Shown here: one piece after another, positions 43,942-54,233 of the stretch
Layout: every line of letters begins with the position of its first letter
Numbering within the stretch: the stretch's first letter is position 1
NCBI RefSeq assembly: GCF_019279795.1
Contig: NC_056727.1
Location: forward strand, 1,210,936,077 to 1,211,000,076
Direction of reading: 5' to 3'
DNA: 64,000 bases
Origin: Protopterus annectens
Lineage: Eukaryota > Chordata > Ceratodontiformes > Protopteridae
Made by a program: the position numbers and the translations under genes
The notes under the pieces: model-generated
What the model was told of the DNA's origin: nothing
What the model saw: only the letters and a program-made list of their open reading frames with translations
Database searches by the model: none

Positions 43942-45300
43942 TGTGTGTGTGTTGGGAGTATGTTAGTTGGAACATAGTTATTTTCTACCTCTGTCTATCA
44001 GAGACATGGATGCCAGACCCAGTATGAATTTCATTTACAATTTCCATACATTGTCCAAGGTTATGCTTAAATAGGGTTAGGGATGGACTCTGCTTCACAT
44101 GGATGGGGAGCCTGTTTCAGATCATAAGGATTCTCTATATCTGTCTGGCCATCATGTCCTATTTATATCACAAGCAAAATTTAAATCTTTGGATCTAGTG
44201 GTTCTGATGTTGTGTGTTATGAAAATGTGCAAAAGGTCCAATCAGAGCTGGATTCAAAGATGCCCTGTATACCATGCATAAATCACCTTTCATTAACTTG
44301 TAGGAGACTGATTACAAACATAAGGCTTTAAGATGATATGTATAGGACAATGTGTTTATACCCTGGATTCTCCTGGTAAGGAGCTTTTATGGTTGTTCCA
44401 ACTGTTTCATATGTCTGGTCAGATACATGCTTAAAGGAGGATTATACTCAGTGATGGGTCTGATAAGGTGAACTTGGTCAACCAAAGGCCCTTGATAATA
44501 GCCTTTACCTTCGAGAAGTAGATGCCAGAAAGAAGTGGTCTGAGCACAGAGTCCTAAATACCTTGCTGGTGACTGGTCTCTTAGTGGGGGTATTCTCATC
44601 AATCCTGACTTCTTGGGTTCTGACTGTGGGCCAGCTGGCAATGCAGTAAGTTATGTATGCATTTATGCCCAGTTTAGTGGGTTTGTCAACTACACCCGAG
44701 ATGGGTATTGTATTGAATGCCTTAACCAGACCCAGGTAGGTGGTATGCACTGTTTTCCCCTCATCCATTGTCTTAGTGACCTTTTCAAAGAAGTCCACAA
44801 GGTTTAGTAGGCATGACCTTCCCTTGACAAAGCCAGACTGGGTTGGGTTCAATGTATGAAGGCTACCTATGTCTTTGCTGATCATTTCCATGATAGCTTG
44901 TTCAGTGGCTTTGCATATTAGACTAGTAAGGCTAATAGGTCTGTACTTTCTGGGGCTGGTTGATGGACCACCTTTATGAAGCAGGATAACTCTTACAATC
45001 CTCCATTCTCATGGTATAAAGCCTGTTTTGAGGCTATTGTTGAAAAGTGACTCAAGTAGTCCTGATATCTCATGTTTCAAGCTGTATAGTAGGCATCCCA
45101 AGATAACGTCGGGGTCCATTGAGGCTGTGGTTTTGGCTTTAGGGAATGCTGCCAAGGTCTGCTCCCTACTAATATTTGGGTTAGTAGGTATTTCATGGGG
45201 TGGGGCAGAGGGGAGTGGGGGGGGGGTCAATTTTGAACTGAATTTGTCAGCCAGCAGATTCACTTTGTCACTCTGCTCAGTGAAGTTGGCAACACTGACC
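43738..45300 (-). mobile_element. CR1-like LINE, copy G (reverse, old)
   Basis: The forward strand begins with ATAGGTTCATAGGTATATAC, the reversed octamer tail, followed by the reversed 3' UTR. Coding pieces in reverse are NLLADKFSSKLTPPPLPS (45009-45263), SGFVKGRSCLLNLVDFFEKV and GKTVHTTYLGLVKAFNTIP (44505-44891), then the C-terminal RPITEYNPPLSMYLTRHMKQ near 44400-44470. It shares the RTQEVRIDE-type subfamily signature with F and H. Part of the middle is missing around 44540, where FFLASTSRR leads straight to the C-terminal part. Confidence 0.8.
43855..43952 (+). repeat. (GT)n microsatellite
   Basis: A nearly pure GT tract of about 95 bases lies in the 3' part of LINE G. Confidence 0.97.
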
Positions 45301-45547
45301 CCCAGTTTGGCACACTGGTGTGTGCTGCCCTAGAGGTTGCAGGTAGCTGCATGTAATCATGAGACAAGGGGACTCTGGGCTAATCATTCTGAAAATACTA
45401 GGGCTAGAAACGTATTGAAAATGCATGTCCAGGCTTCTGAAGATCTTCAAAGATTATTAATCTAGTAAGTACCTACGAGCATATGAACCTATTATCCAAA
45501 CCTATAATGTAAAAGCAGTTCTCAATAATTCTAATTTAGATGCTACT

Positions 45548-45654
45548 CAAAGGTTATACGTCCATAGGTCCACAGATTCAAGTATCAAGTTTATGACCTG
45601 TGGGCCCTCAAGTAGCTTGACTGCCAAATCCCCATGCTGATATTTTCTACTTCT

Positions 45655-45735
<81 letters not shown>

Positions 45736-46205
45736 TATTTTGAAGAAAGTTGATGACTGACTTGTTTTTACTTTGAGAAGATTATTCTATTAAGGAGAAA
45801 ATTACTCCCCAGTCTTGGAATATGCTGTGTAATGTATCTGTCTTATTTTCTATTACTGATTTTTATCTTTTGTATTAATTTCTTTAATCTGGTGTTTGCT
45901 CCCCAGTGGTAAACTGCAGGCATAGGCTTTCTAACAGAAACAAATTAGAAATATGTTATATATAAAGCAGAGACTACCTCTTCGCAACCTATAAAAAAGA
46001 ATGTAATGACAGTTTCTGTGTTTTGTCTGAAATGTTCCAGTTTCCATATCCTCTGACTTCTTTGTAAGGAGGTTTTGGACCTTTTTCGATTTCTTTCTGA
46101 TATTTTGTTCAAACACTGCAAAATGCAGACTGTAGTTAATAATGGGATGGATCAGTGAGGTATAACATGGTACAATGATCTCCTTTAAGTGACTAGACAT
46201 GCCCT
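45548..46205 (-). mobile_element. CR1-like LINE, copy I (reverse, short relic)
   Basis: The frame 45931-46200 in reverse reads LKEIIVPCYTSLIHPIINYS, VQNLLTKKSED and FYRLRRGSLCFIYNIF. It matches the ORF2 C-terminal region of the family (KEVIVP.Y.SLIRP.IEYN, KFLTKRI, YRLL.GDLCLTYKAM). The 3' UTR is represented by CCATAGGTCCACAGATTCA near 45560, and a long CA tract interrupts it. Confidence 0.7.
45657..45733 (+). repeat. (CA)n microsatellite
   Basis: A pure CA tract of about 75 bases inside the 3' end of LINE relic I. Confidence 0.97.
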
Positions 46206-47945
46206 TTAGAACTAGAACTTATGTCCATAAATCAAATGCTGGATAACTGGATGTCAGCACTGAATTCATAACAGTAAAACTCCCTGATAATGAAAATCCA
46301 GCTGTTATACCAGACACAGACATCAAAAGTACATACAAACATGTACAGACTAGCAAAAACATCTAACAATGTACTTCTTTGTAAAGAACAGCACAGAACA
46401 TAAAAAGTACTTTTTGCAGGCGGGATAAACATAATAATTCCACAGCAGCACATCTGTAGGTATGTCTGCACCTCCATGAACTGTTCTATTTACAGACAGA
46501 TTGGTTTGTTTGAACATACACCTTAGTTCAGCACTTAAATACATAGCTGCACATTGATTCACAGATCTGTTATTATGAACTGCACTGTGCTGTTACTACT
46601 CTATCTACCATAAAATAGAATTTACAGTCTAATTCAGCAAACACAATGCAAAAGAAAATACTGGATGTGCTTTGAATATGTGGCTTGCTTCAGAATAAGG
46701 CATCTTCTACCACCAAAAACAGGACAATCAATAGTCAAAAATGTACTTGGTTGTAAAACTGAATACACTCTATGCCTTATAACCCTCCATTCTTGTACTA
46801 ACTCACAAAATCTACAAATAGTAGGAAATAAAATATGACACTTTGCACTTTTAGTTAGCCAGTATGCATACACAACACTGAAACTACTCACCTTTAGATA
46901 CAAGGTCCCAAAGATGACTACTAGAATTGAAAGCCAAACTAAAGGAGCATGGTAGAAGTGAAGCACATTGCAGCTGTTTCAGAGACACAAGATAAGGTGT
47001 AAGATATAACAACACTACTGTCTTTTCTAACATAACCACAACTATTTGCAAGTGAATAGAATGAAATCTCTGTTGCAAATACCAACATATGCATGGGGCT
47101 CACACACTGTCAATTATTGTTGTAAATAATATGTATATACATGTAGAGATACAGATATAGATGGGTTCTATACTTACGGTCAAATGTGTGTTTAGTCAAC
47201 AGTTGTTTCTTTAACGATTTATAATTGATTAAACAGCTAGTTGACAAGTGTCTGAGACTGAACAATTCCAAATCTTGGAGTTCGTATATATAATTAGCAG
47301 GGGGACTGCCCCCTGCAAAAAACAATGTCTGTATTCATTTTTTAAAGCTTACATTTTGCATACACTGAGACTTTTTCTCATGTGTAGTTGTGTGTTGACA
47401 AGGGCATTTTCAACATTATTTGATCAACATTTAGTGTGATAATGGGTGTAGTCGATGTATGGTAATACACACATATATATTTAGTGTTACATAATGATAT
47501 TATCTATGCATAATTATCTTAAATGTGTGTTTCTATTATTTCTAACTTGCTTGGTTGTTGTTGTTTCTATTACTTCTTCTCTTATCTTCTACTCTGTTGG
47601 AGCTCTGGTCAGGGCTGAAAAGGGTCAGTTGACCAATCCACCAACCCAATTACCAAAAGGCAATAAATAAATATGAGGTGGTTTGGCAAAGCAGTGTTTG
47701 AAGCCTTGGATTAAAAATGTTTAACAATGAGACATTTGAAACAGCTACATATTCCTTTGAAAAAAAGATGGGCTACAGATTATGTCTTTCTGCCTTTGGC
47801 AGTAATATACAGATTCAGCTTTAAATATTTATTTACCATTGTCCATAGATCTTCTTTGATCTCTTTTATGATTTGGCCATTTATTTTGTAATCATAATTT
47901 ATGTTTTTTTTTTGCCATGTTTCATAATGCTATATATATATTGAT
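46206..47945. other. Region without supported features
   Basis: Short frames on both strands show no recognisable motif. There is a T-run at 47907-47915. No repeat family is identified. Confidence 0.4.
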
Positions 47946-47949
47946 ACTG

Positions 47950-48345
47950 AAGGTGGGGTCATTACTACTGTATGAAGTATACGTTTTTCGTAGACCATTT
48001 CATAGATTTTCTGTATCTTTTATTAAATAATTATGTTGATCAGTTTGCTGTCATTAGGATATTTGGTCACACGTAGCCCATATCACAAGTTTATATCTGA
48101 GAAAAACATCTAAAAAAGAACTGGCCCCAGTAAAGAGGCCTGTGAGACATCATTGATGACCCCTTTTGGGATGGGCAGAATTTTACTCATTTGATTATGT
48201 ATAAATTGACAATTTATACTTTTAATTTGTCAATTATTCATGTGAAATAGCACTGAAGCCCCTAGCAAGATCAATGAGCACCATGCACTGTTAGCCCTTC
48301 AAGTACTTCTGTTACCTCTGTAAAGAATGCCATGATATTCAAAAG
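47950..48345 (-). mobile_element. CR1-type LINE relic, RT centre (reverse)
   Basis: In reverse, VSQASLLGPVLF followed by MFFSDINL near 48085-48160 matches the CR1 RT block GVPQGS.LGPVLFN.F..D. Upstream, LTVHGAH near 48280 resembles the block before AYLDFSKAFD, and KYPNDSKLI near 48030-48060 resembles KFADDTKL. It differs from the A-I family, so it is a separate older CR1 lineage. Confidence 0.55.
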
Positions 48346-48349
48346 ACAA

Positions 48350-49200
48350 GATTTTATTTATATCATTTATTCATAACCAGAAGTGGTCTGCAGCTGTTTT
48401 CAGCTATGATCTGGGCCATAGACAAAATAAAATGACTAATCAATTCACTGTTAAGTACAGACATTGGCAAAGTTCAAGCATAAATGTAGACACAGGGAAA
48501 TAAGCAACACAATACAAGTAAACAACCAAAATCAGTACAGACTGGCAATTAAGTTTATAAGCAAGTACAGTCATAGGAAAAAAGGACAACAACAAATAAT
48601 GAACATGGATGTTCACAGTTATCATTAAATCTGCAAACAGGTTAATAAAGAACAGTGAAGAGCTAGGAGGTGGAAGGGCCCTTGCAACAATGATTAAAAC
48701 AACAGCAGCACAGAAGGTTACACAATTAGAAGCTTAGAAATATACAGAAACTGAAAATAAACATATACCGCTAAGGGGTTATAGAGAGAGAGAATCCACT
48801 ATAGATCCAAGGATAGCTATTCTTAACAGCTATCTATTCACTTATTGGATATATGTATACAGATGAAAACAACCTAGTGTCACATGAGCTGAAGAAATAT
48901 GTGCAGTAGCTACTGTATTTAAAGCAACTGTATTAACATAGTTTTGAGATACGAACATTTCAGTTCAGCTTTATGTTTGGTCAGGCCCACTTCATTTTTG
49001 ATGTGGGCAGACAGACAATTCCAAATGGAAGGGACAATCTTACTAAAGGCTCCCTCTTCATTGTTGAGATTGAAAGAAAGCTTTTTGAGGGAAGGGGATT
49101 TTGATCAGTTGACTTTAAGGGGTAACACTGGGGTGACCAACTTATTGGCAAATGGTGGACAGTGTTCCAAGTGTAGAAGTTTAATAAATAGTATTTAGGA
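48350..49200 (-). mobile_element. LINE C-terminal and 3' end relic (reverse, tentative)
   Basis: At 48944-49080 the reverse strand reads FSKIVPSIWNCLSAHIKNEV, like the IW..LP block near the end of L2-type ORF2. At 48355-48440 the sequence resembles the 3' end seen at 34070-34170 and 52609-52690 (TTTATTcATAACCaGAAGTGGTC-type text). The 500 bp between would be 3' UTR. The link is plausible but weak. Confidence 0.35.
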
Positions 49201-49356
49201 GGAATTCAGTAAATGCTGTTATCAGGAAGCAATCTGTTTGATTCAGACCACTTACCCACAATAACAAGCACTACTGTTTTATGGGCTACTATTAGCAATC
49301 AACTCCTAACAACAGAGAAGATGAGTCAAACTTGTCAAACAACAAACCCACCCACC
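49200..49356. repeat. Interspersed repeat unit 1, left half (interrupted)
   Basis: It shares GTATTTAGRAGGAATTCA, CACAATAACAAGC and GAGTCAAAC with 50374-50530. The right half resumes at about 50096 (CCAAAACTGCAGGTGAC). The interruption is the foldback element. The repeat itself is of unknown class. Confidence 0.7.
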
Positions 49357-50095
49357 GGGTCTATATTAGAACACTGAAGTTTCAAAACTTCGAATGTTCT
49401 AATATCGACCCGTATTCAGTGAAAGCTGAAAATATCGAAGCTACAGAAAACTGATTTTTTTCCTAGGGAAAGAATTCAGTTGTCTGTTTCTGTTACTTCG
49501 GTATTTTCAGCGTTGTGGTAGAAAGTTATGGGAAGGGTTCAGGTAAGTGTGCAATTGAGTGCAGGTTAGGTTAGTTAGGGTGCGGGTTAGGTATGTGTGC
49601 GATTGTATGGACGTGAGGGTTAGGGTGGGTTAGGTGAGTTAGGGTTAGGGCGCGGGTTAGGTATGTGTGATATTGTGTGGATGTGAGGGTTAGGGCGGGT
49701 TAGGTGAGTTAGGGTTAGGGCGCAGGTCAGGTAAGTGTGTGATTGTGTGGACGTGAGGGTTAGGGCGGGGTAGGTGAGTTAGGGTTAGGGTGCGGGTGAG
49801 GTGAGTACGCGATAGTGATGGACCTTAGGGTTAGGGTTTGGGTTAAGGTAAGTGGATAGTTAGTGGTGTATGTATAGTTTAGTAAAGGGTTAGGTGTAAG
49901 ATTTTTGGTGTATGTGTGTAGATTGCTGTTTGTTTGGTGTGCTTGTGTTGTGTGTATGTGTTTTGGAACAGTGAATTTTTTCCCTAGGAAAAAATTTGCT
50001 GTTCTGTATGTTCGATGTTTTCAACTTTCGTTGAATAGGGTTCAATATTAAAACATTCGAATTTTTGAAACTTCGGTGTTCCAATATAGACCCAA
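49357..50095. mobile_element. Foldback-type DNA element with telomere-like core
   Basis: The left end GGGTCTATATTAGAACAC pairs with the right end GTGTTCCAATATAGACCC. The inverted terminal repeats reach about 130 bp each and include GAAGTTTCAAAA, ATTCGAATGTT, TTTTTTCCTAGGGAAA and AATTCA. No transposase is present, so it is non-autonomous. Flanks share CCCACC (left CACCCACC, right AACCCACC), a possible 8-bp target duplication with one mismatch. The centre is a TTAGGG-rich minisatellite. Confidence 0.75.
49555..49850 (+). repeat. TTAGGG-rich minisatellite, unit about 80 bp
   Basis: Three to four units follow the pattern GAGGGTTAGGGCGGGTTAGG, TGAGTTAGGGTTAGGGCGC, then a stretch ending in TGTGTGGACGTGAGGG. 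Many TTAGGG and TTAGG words recur on one strand. It is the interior of the foldback element. Confidence 0.85.
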
Positions 50096-50600
50096 CCCAC
50101 CAAAACTGCAGGTGACATTAAGAATGCAAATGCATTGTGGGGCCTTAGCCTACATATTACAGCACTCTTGGATCACATGAGACTTTATCTCCTTATATGT
50201 CATACAAATGAAGAAAAACATCATAACACACAATTAAATCCACTGGAAGAAATCATTTAAACACGTATCCGTCCCTAGCACTTTCACAAAATCCCTTCAA
50301 GGGGACTAAAACAAAGTGACTTAAAGTGCACAAGAAACCCTTTTTATAACAAAGCTTTAATCATTAACAGCAGTATTTAGAAGGAATTCAACCACTGCCG
50401 CTATTGGAAACTACTCTGTTTGCTTCAGACCACCTCTCCACAATAACAAGCCTTACTGTTTAATGGGCCCGCTATTAGCAGTTGATTCATAACCCATTAC
50501 AACAAGAAAGAGGAGTCAAACAACATGAGAACCAAAACTGCAGGTGACTTTAAGAATGCAGGTGCATTATGAGGCCTTCACCCCCACTCACTCCCCTATA
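50096..50600. repeat. Unit 1 right half and complete unit 2 of the interspersed repeat
   Basis: 50096-50165 completes unit 1. Unit 2 (about 50374-50585) is uninterrupted and reads from GAGTCAAACAACATGAG straight into AACCAAAACTGCAGGTGAC, giving an empty-site reference. Between them, 50275-50370 contains CTAGCACTTTCAC and CCCTTCAAGGGGAC, which in reverse looks like a degenerate version of the PLE terminal fold, so these may be PLE ends of a third family. Confidence 0.55.
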
Positions 50601-50849
50601 TACCAACTCCATAGTCAGAGATCTGCAGGAAAAAGAGAATCACTCAGCGAAGGTAAAACAAAAAGTGCTTGTACAACCGTGATCGCACAGTGCAGATGTG
50701 GACTGTAAAACCACTCTGGGAGCTGCACATTCAGGCAGCTGGGATTGAGAAGAAAATCTAGACTGCAGGAAGTTAAAGTTTATTGAAAGGCAGGACTCCC
50801 CTGTTCTATATATAATAGAAATAGGTTGCCTTTGTCATTTTGGTTAAGC

Positions 50850-51245
50850 TGCATTTTGACTGTCTTCATGATTACACAAAGAACGTTGGCCAGGTTGATG
50901 AATTCTGAATTGTTTGATGTGTCTTGACCTCCCCACTTTGTAGAATTGTACAACTACATCCTCTAGCCATTGGTCTGGGATATGTCCACATGCTAGAATG
51001 TTGTTTAATATGATTAACAGGAGTTTAATCAGGTTTTCCTTTACTCAGAATGCAAATCCACTAGGTACTTTGTCTGGTGCTATTGAGTTCCAGTTTTACA
51101 TTTTACCTGTAGCAGCAGCTGCCTTATTTGTAATTATATAAGGAATATTTCCCCTTGATCTGTACCACTTTGATCAGTTTCTTTCCTGTAAGCATGTTCA
51201 CTATAGCCCATGGCTGGGTCATCACCTCATTGTTTACTGATAACA
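50850..51245 (-). mobile_element. LINE relic, RT N-terminal part (reverse)
   Basis: In reverse, LLIILNNILACGHIPDQWLE followed by DVVVQFYKVG (50890-51010) matches the RT block with a small-hydrophobic N-terminus, G.IP..W and a following K.G. Upstream text NEVMTQPWAIVNMLTGKK near 51180-51240 fits the linker of the same protein. The clade is not clear (L1/Tx1/R1-like). Confidence 0.45.
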
Positions 51246-51251
51246 TGGTTG

Positions 51252-51480
51252 TTGTTGTGTCTTTCGTTTTTTCCCGGTTAGGGGTCACCACAGCAGAACT
51301 CTGGTCCGCTAATGATTGGCAGTAGATTTTTACGTGCCGAGTTGCCAGCCCTGACGCACAACCTTCAACGAAGGTATGCCCATTTACGCATGTCTCCACA
51401 CAGAAGACGCTCTAGCTGAGGATCGAACAGGACAATGTCTTACTGTGAGGCGACAATGCTACCGCAGCACCACCACCGCA
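51252..51480 (-). repeat. tRNA-derived SINE with RTE-like 3' end, reverse copy next to the PLE
   Basis: It is the reverse complement of the family at 38455-38697, with TTCCCGGTTAGGGGTCACC at the tail side and GATCGAACAGGAC as the B box. Its 5' head ends exactly at 51480, where PLE sequence begins. The outermost 21 bp of the head (51460-51480) are repeated in inverse orientation at 57678-57698. Confidence 0.8.
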
Positions 51481-51643
51481 GTTGTACATTCACAAATCTC
51501 CCATTTCAATTATTTTGATATAATTAAAGAATAAACAACTCCACACAGTAAAAATAAATAAAACATCCACAGGAAACACGCGAACGTCAAAAAGCAAAGA
51601 AATAAAAACGCGGACTATAAAACCAGTCCAATTTTAATAACAG

Positions 51644-51677
51644 TAGTTAGCACTTTCACCTTTCGGCTTCATCAGAC
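51644..51677 (-). ncRNA. Candidate hammerhead-like fold in the PLE (reverse copy)
   Basis: In reverse: CTGATGA, an extra A, GCC-GAAA-GGT as stem-loop II, GAAA, then GTGC and TAA. Same order as at 57481-57514, with one difference (GTGC for GCGC). Confidence 0.4.
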
Positions 51678-52051
51678 AAAATTTAAAAAACAAAGTGTCA
51701 TTTAAATAAACACTCCTTGCATTCTATTGGTGAATAGACATATGACTTCATATAAACAAATATATAAATAAATTAAATATAAAATACATTTTTAAAATGC
51801 TGATTTAAACAACAACAATAAATAATCAATTTGCACACTGAAAGCATATATTATGAAAAATATATGAATAAGACATAAAAACGTAAATATCTAAACTAAC
51901 TCCTAATGAACACTAATAGTTATAGAACACACTATGTGAATGAATATTGCAAATTAATACCTTATTTAATTTCTATAAATTAACCATCAACAAGGGGCTT
52001 AAACAGGAAAAGAAACAAATAAACAGTGTCTCAGACAGACACTGTAACCCT

Positions 52052-52608
52052 TCATTTCCGAAGTACAGGTTTTAATGAAGCTCTATCATTCAACCCAGGC
52101 TCTCTATCTGCTGAGCATCTAATAATCCATCTGAGTTCACTCTCTTCAGTAAGGGTAACTACATCTCCACCTCGGATATTCAACTTCAAAGCTTGCATAA
52201 CTGAGAAGGTAAAACTATGGCTGGGGCCCCTATTCATAAAATGTTTAGCCAAAGCATTGGTATGGGTACCCAAGCGCATATGATAGACATGTTCTCTAAT
52301 GCGTTCCCTGAGTTTCCTATTGGTCTTTCCTATATAGAAACAATTACAGGAAACGCACCTCGCTAAATAGACAACATGTTCGCTTTGACAATTGGTACTG
52401 GAATGAAAAGTAAACTCTTCCCCTGTAACTGGATGTACAAATGAGGACCTCTCATCTATGTATGAGCATTGTTTACACTTCATGCATGGATGGGTATTCC
52501 CTGCATCACGCATAGAATAATAGGAATCCCTGTCTAATGGACGTTGACAAAGCATACGTTTCAGGTTTTTCCTATTCCTAAAAACATAACCTGGTTTGGG
52601 TCCTACTA
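52052..52608 (-). pseudogene. PLE GIY-YIG endonuclease domain, reverse copy (split from RT)
   Basis: The 167-codon frame in reverse has a Cys cluster CMKCKQCSYID, then HVVYLARCVSCNCFYIGKT with the two halves of the GIY-YIG motif, and RKLRERIREHVYHMRLGTH with the expected Arg and His region. The domain nicks target DNA to prime reverse transcription. All motif residues look intact, but the domain is separated from the RT by the LINE fragment at 52609-52918, and the last residues end in RK. The counterpart on the right arm is uninterrupted. Confidence 0.85.
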
Positions 52609-52918
52609 TTTATTTTATTTTTTTATTTTACATTTGTTAACCGGGCTGGTCCAGCTGGATACATGTCCATTTTCAGTGGAGGCCCGAGGAGAAAAGCTCC
52701 ACTATCTACTACATGATAATTAACAGTAAATTGTCAAATACATACACATATTCACCCATGACTGACAGTATGATACAGAATATTTAGGAATAGGCAAGGA
52801 AAAGCTCTACTATCTACTACATGATAATTAACAGTAAATTGTCAAATACAAACACATATTCACCCATGACTGACAGTATGATACAGAATATTTAGGAGTA
52901 GGCATGGAGAAAAAGTGT
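52609..52918 (-). mobile_element. 310-bp LINE 3' end inserted in the PLE, with internal 108-bp duplication
   Basis: The right-arm PLE copy lacks this block and gives the empty site. CTACTA flanks both sides (52603-52608 and 52919-52924), a target duplication. In reverse, the insert ends in AAAATAAAATAAA, and its text matches the LINE 3' end at 34070-34170. Bases 52690-52799 and 52800-52907 are tandem copies with only a few differences. Confidence 0.8.
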
Positions 52919-52924
52919 CTACTA

Positions 52925-54233
52925 CTTTACTTATGTTCTGATCCAACAGAAGTATATCCCAATACTTCTGGAATACTTCCTGGATCTTGCCTATATCCGA
53001 GGTGTAAAACATGGAAACCCTCAGATGTTCCTTTTTAAGGGGACACTGCACATGTTCCTCAGTGGACCCTCCTTCTGAGAAATACGGTCTAGCTCTGGTT
53101 GTTCTAAGAGAGTTTACAACATTGATAGCTTCATCAGCTTCAAAAAGTCTGTAACTTCTCTCTAATAACTTTTCTTTGAGGTTAGAGACTTCCAGTTCAT
53201 ACCCATCATTAGTAGGATTCAATCTCGAGGCCCTCATGGCTTGACCCTTTACTAAGTTCTTAAAAACAAAAGGCGGATGCATGCTATCCCTGTGAAGTAG
53301 GGTATTTCTATAACATGCTTTACGATAAATAGCTGTGTTCAACAAGCCATTATCAAGCCTAACTATGTCCACATCAAGAAAGGACATTCTATATCTAGAA
53401 TAATTGACAGAAAAGCTAAGAAAACTAGTCAAATTATTCACAACTGATACTAGCGAGATTAAATCTTCTTCAGTTCCTGACCAAACAAGAAACAAGTCAT
53501 CTACAAAATGCTTATAAAACAAAACGTTACTACGAAACTCAGGTAAAGGAAATAACTGTTTTTGTTCCCAATTAGCCATTACTATATTGGCGTAGCTATT
53601 GGCACATGAAGTGCCCATAGCTACGCCATCATTCTGCAGAAAAAACTCATTGTTAAAGGTAAAAACATTGTTCTGCAAAACAGTCTCTAGGAATAAGGTT
53701 AACTGATCAATTATTATAGGAGTCAAATCTGAATGTTCATTTAAATATTGTTGTACCATGGATACACCCAAATCATTAGGGATAACTGTAAACAGACTCT
53801 TTACATCCATGGTCACCAATATATAGGGCTTGTCATCAGGTATTTCCTTAGTGAAAGTATATAATTCTAAAAGAAACTGTTTACTCTCCCTTAGAATAGT
53901 GGGATTCGCATTAACCACAGGTCTAAGAAAATGCTCCAAATATAATGACATGGGTTCTGTAACCCAACCTCTCCCAGCTACTATCAGACGTAAAGGTGGT
54001 TTCTCCAGGGATTTATGAACCTTGGGAAGGCCCTGAATAGCTGGGATAAGTGGCTTATTAACCCTTAAGAATTTTAATAAAGTGTGGTCTATATCACTGC
54101 TTTTATAGAGTTCATCTAACATATCATAAATCTTAAATATTTTATTAATTACATCATCTAACTCAATCCTAGAATAATATGTCCTGTCACTCAACATAGA
54201 CCCCATACTATCTAAATAATCATCTAGGTCCAT
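52925..54233 (-). pseudogene. PLE reverse transcriptase, reverse copy
   Basis: In reverse from MDLDDYLDS: KPLIPAIQGLPKVHK, RLIVAGRGWVTEPMS, YILVTMDVKSLFTVIPND (first catalytic Asp region), NDGVAMGTSCANSYANI (the PLE block equivalent to GTAMG...YAN), FVDDLFLVWSG (catalytic Asp pair) and SFLDVDIVRL. These are PLE RT hallmarks. The frame is open through the RT but is cut by the LINE insert at its C-terminus. A one-base loss at the start (KGGLLL) separates it from the N-terminal ORF. Confidence 0.9.

Noticed and set aside
45547-45729. A reverse frame of alternating Val and Cys
   Set aside because: It is the translation of the CA microsatellite.
49555-49850. True telomere or chromosome end
   Set aside because: TTAGGG words are mixed with other sequence, arranged in about 80-bp units, and enclosed by inverted repeats with interspersed DNA on both sides.
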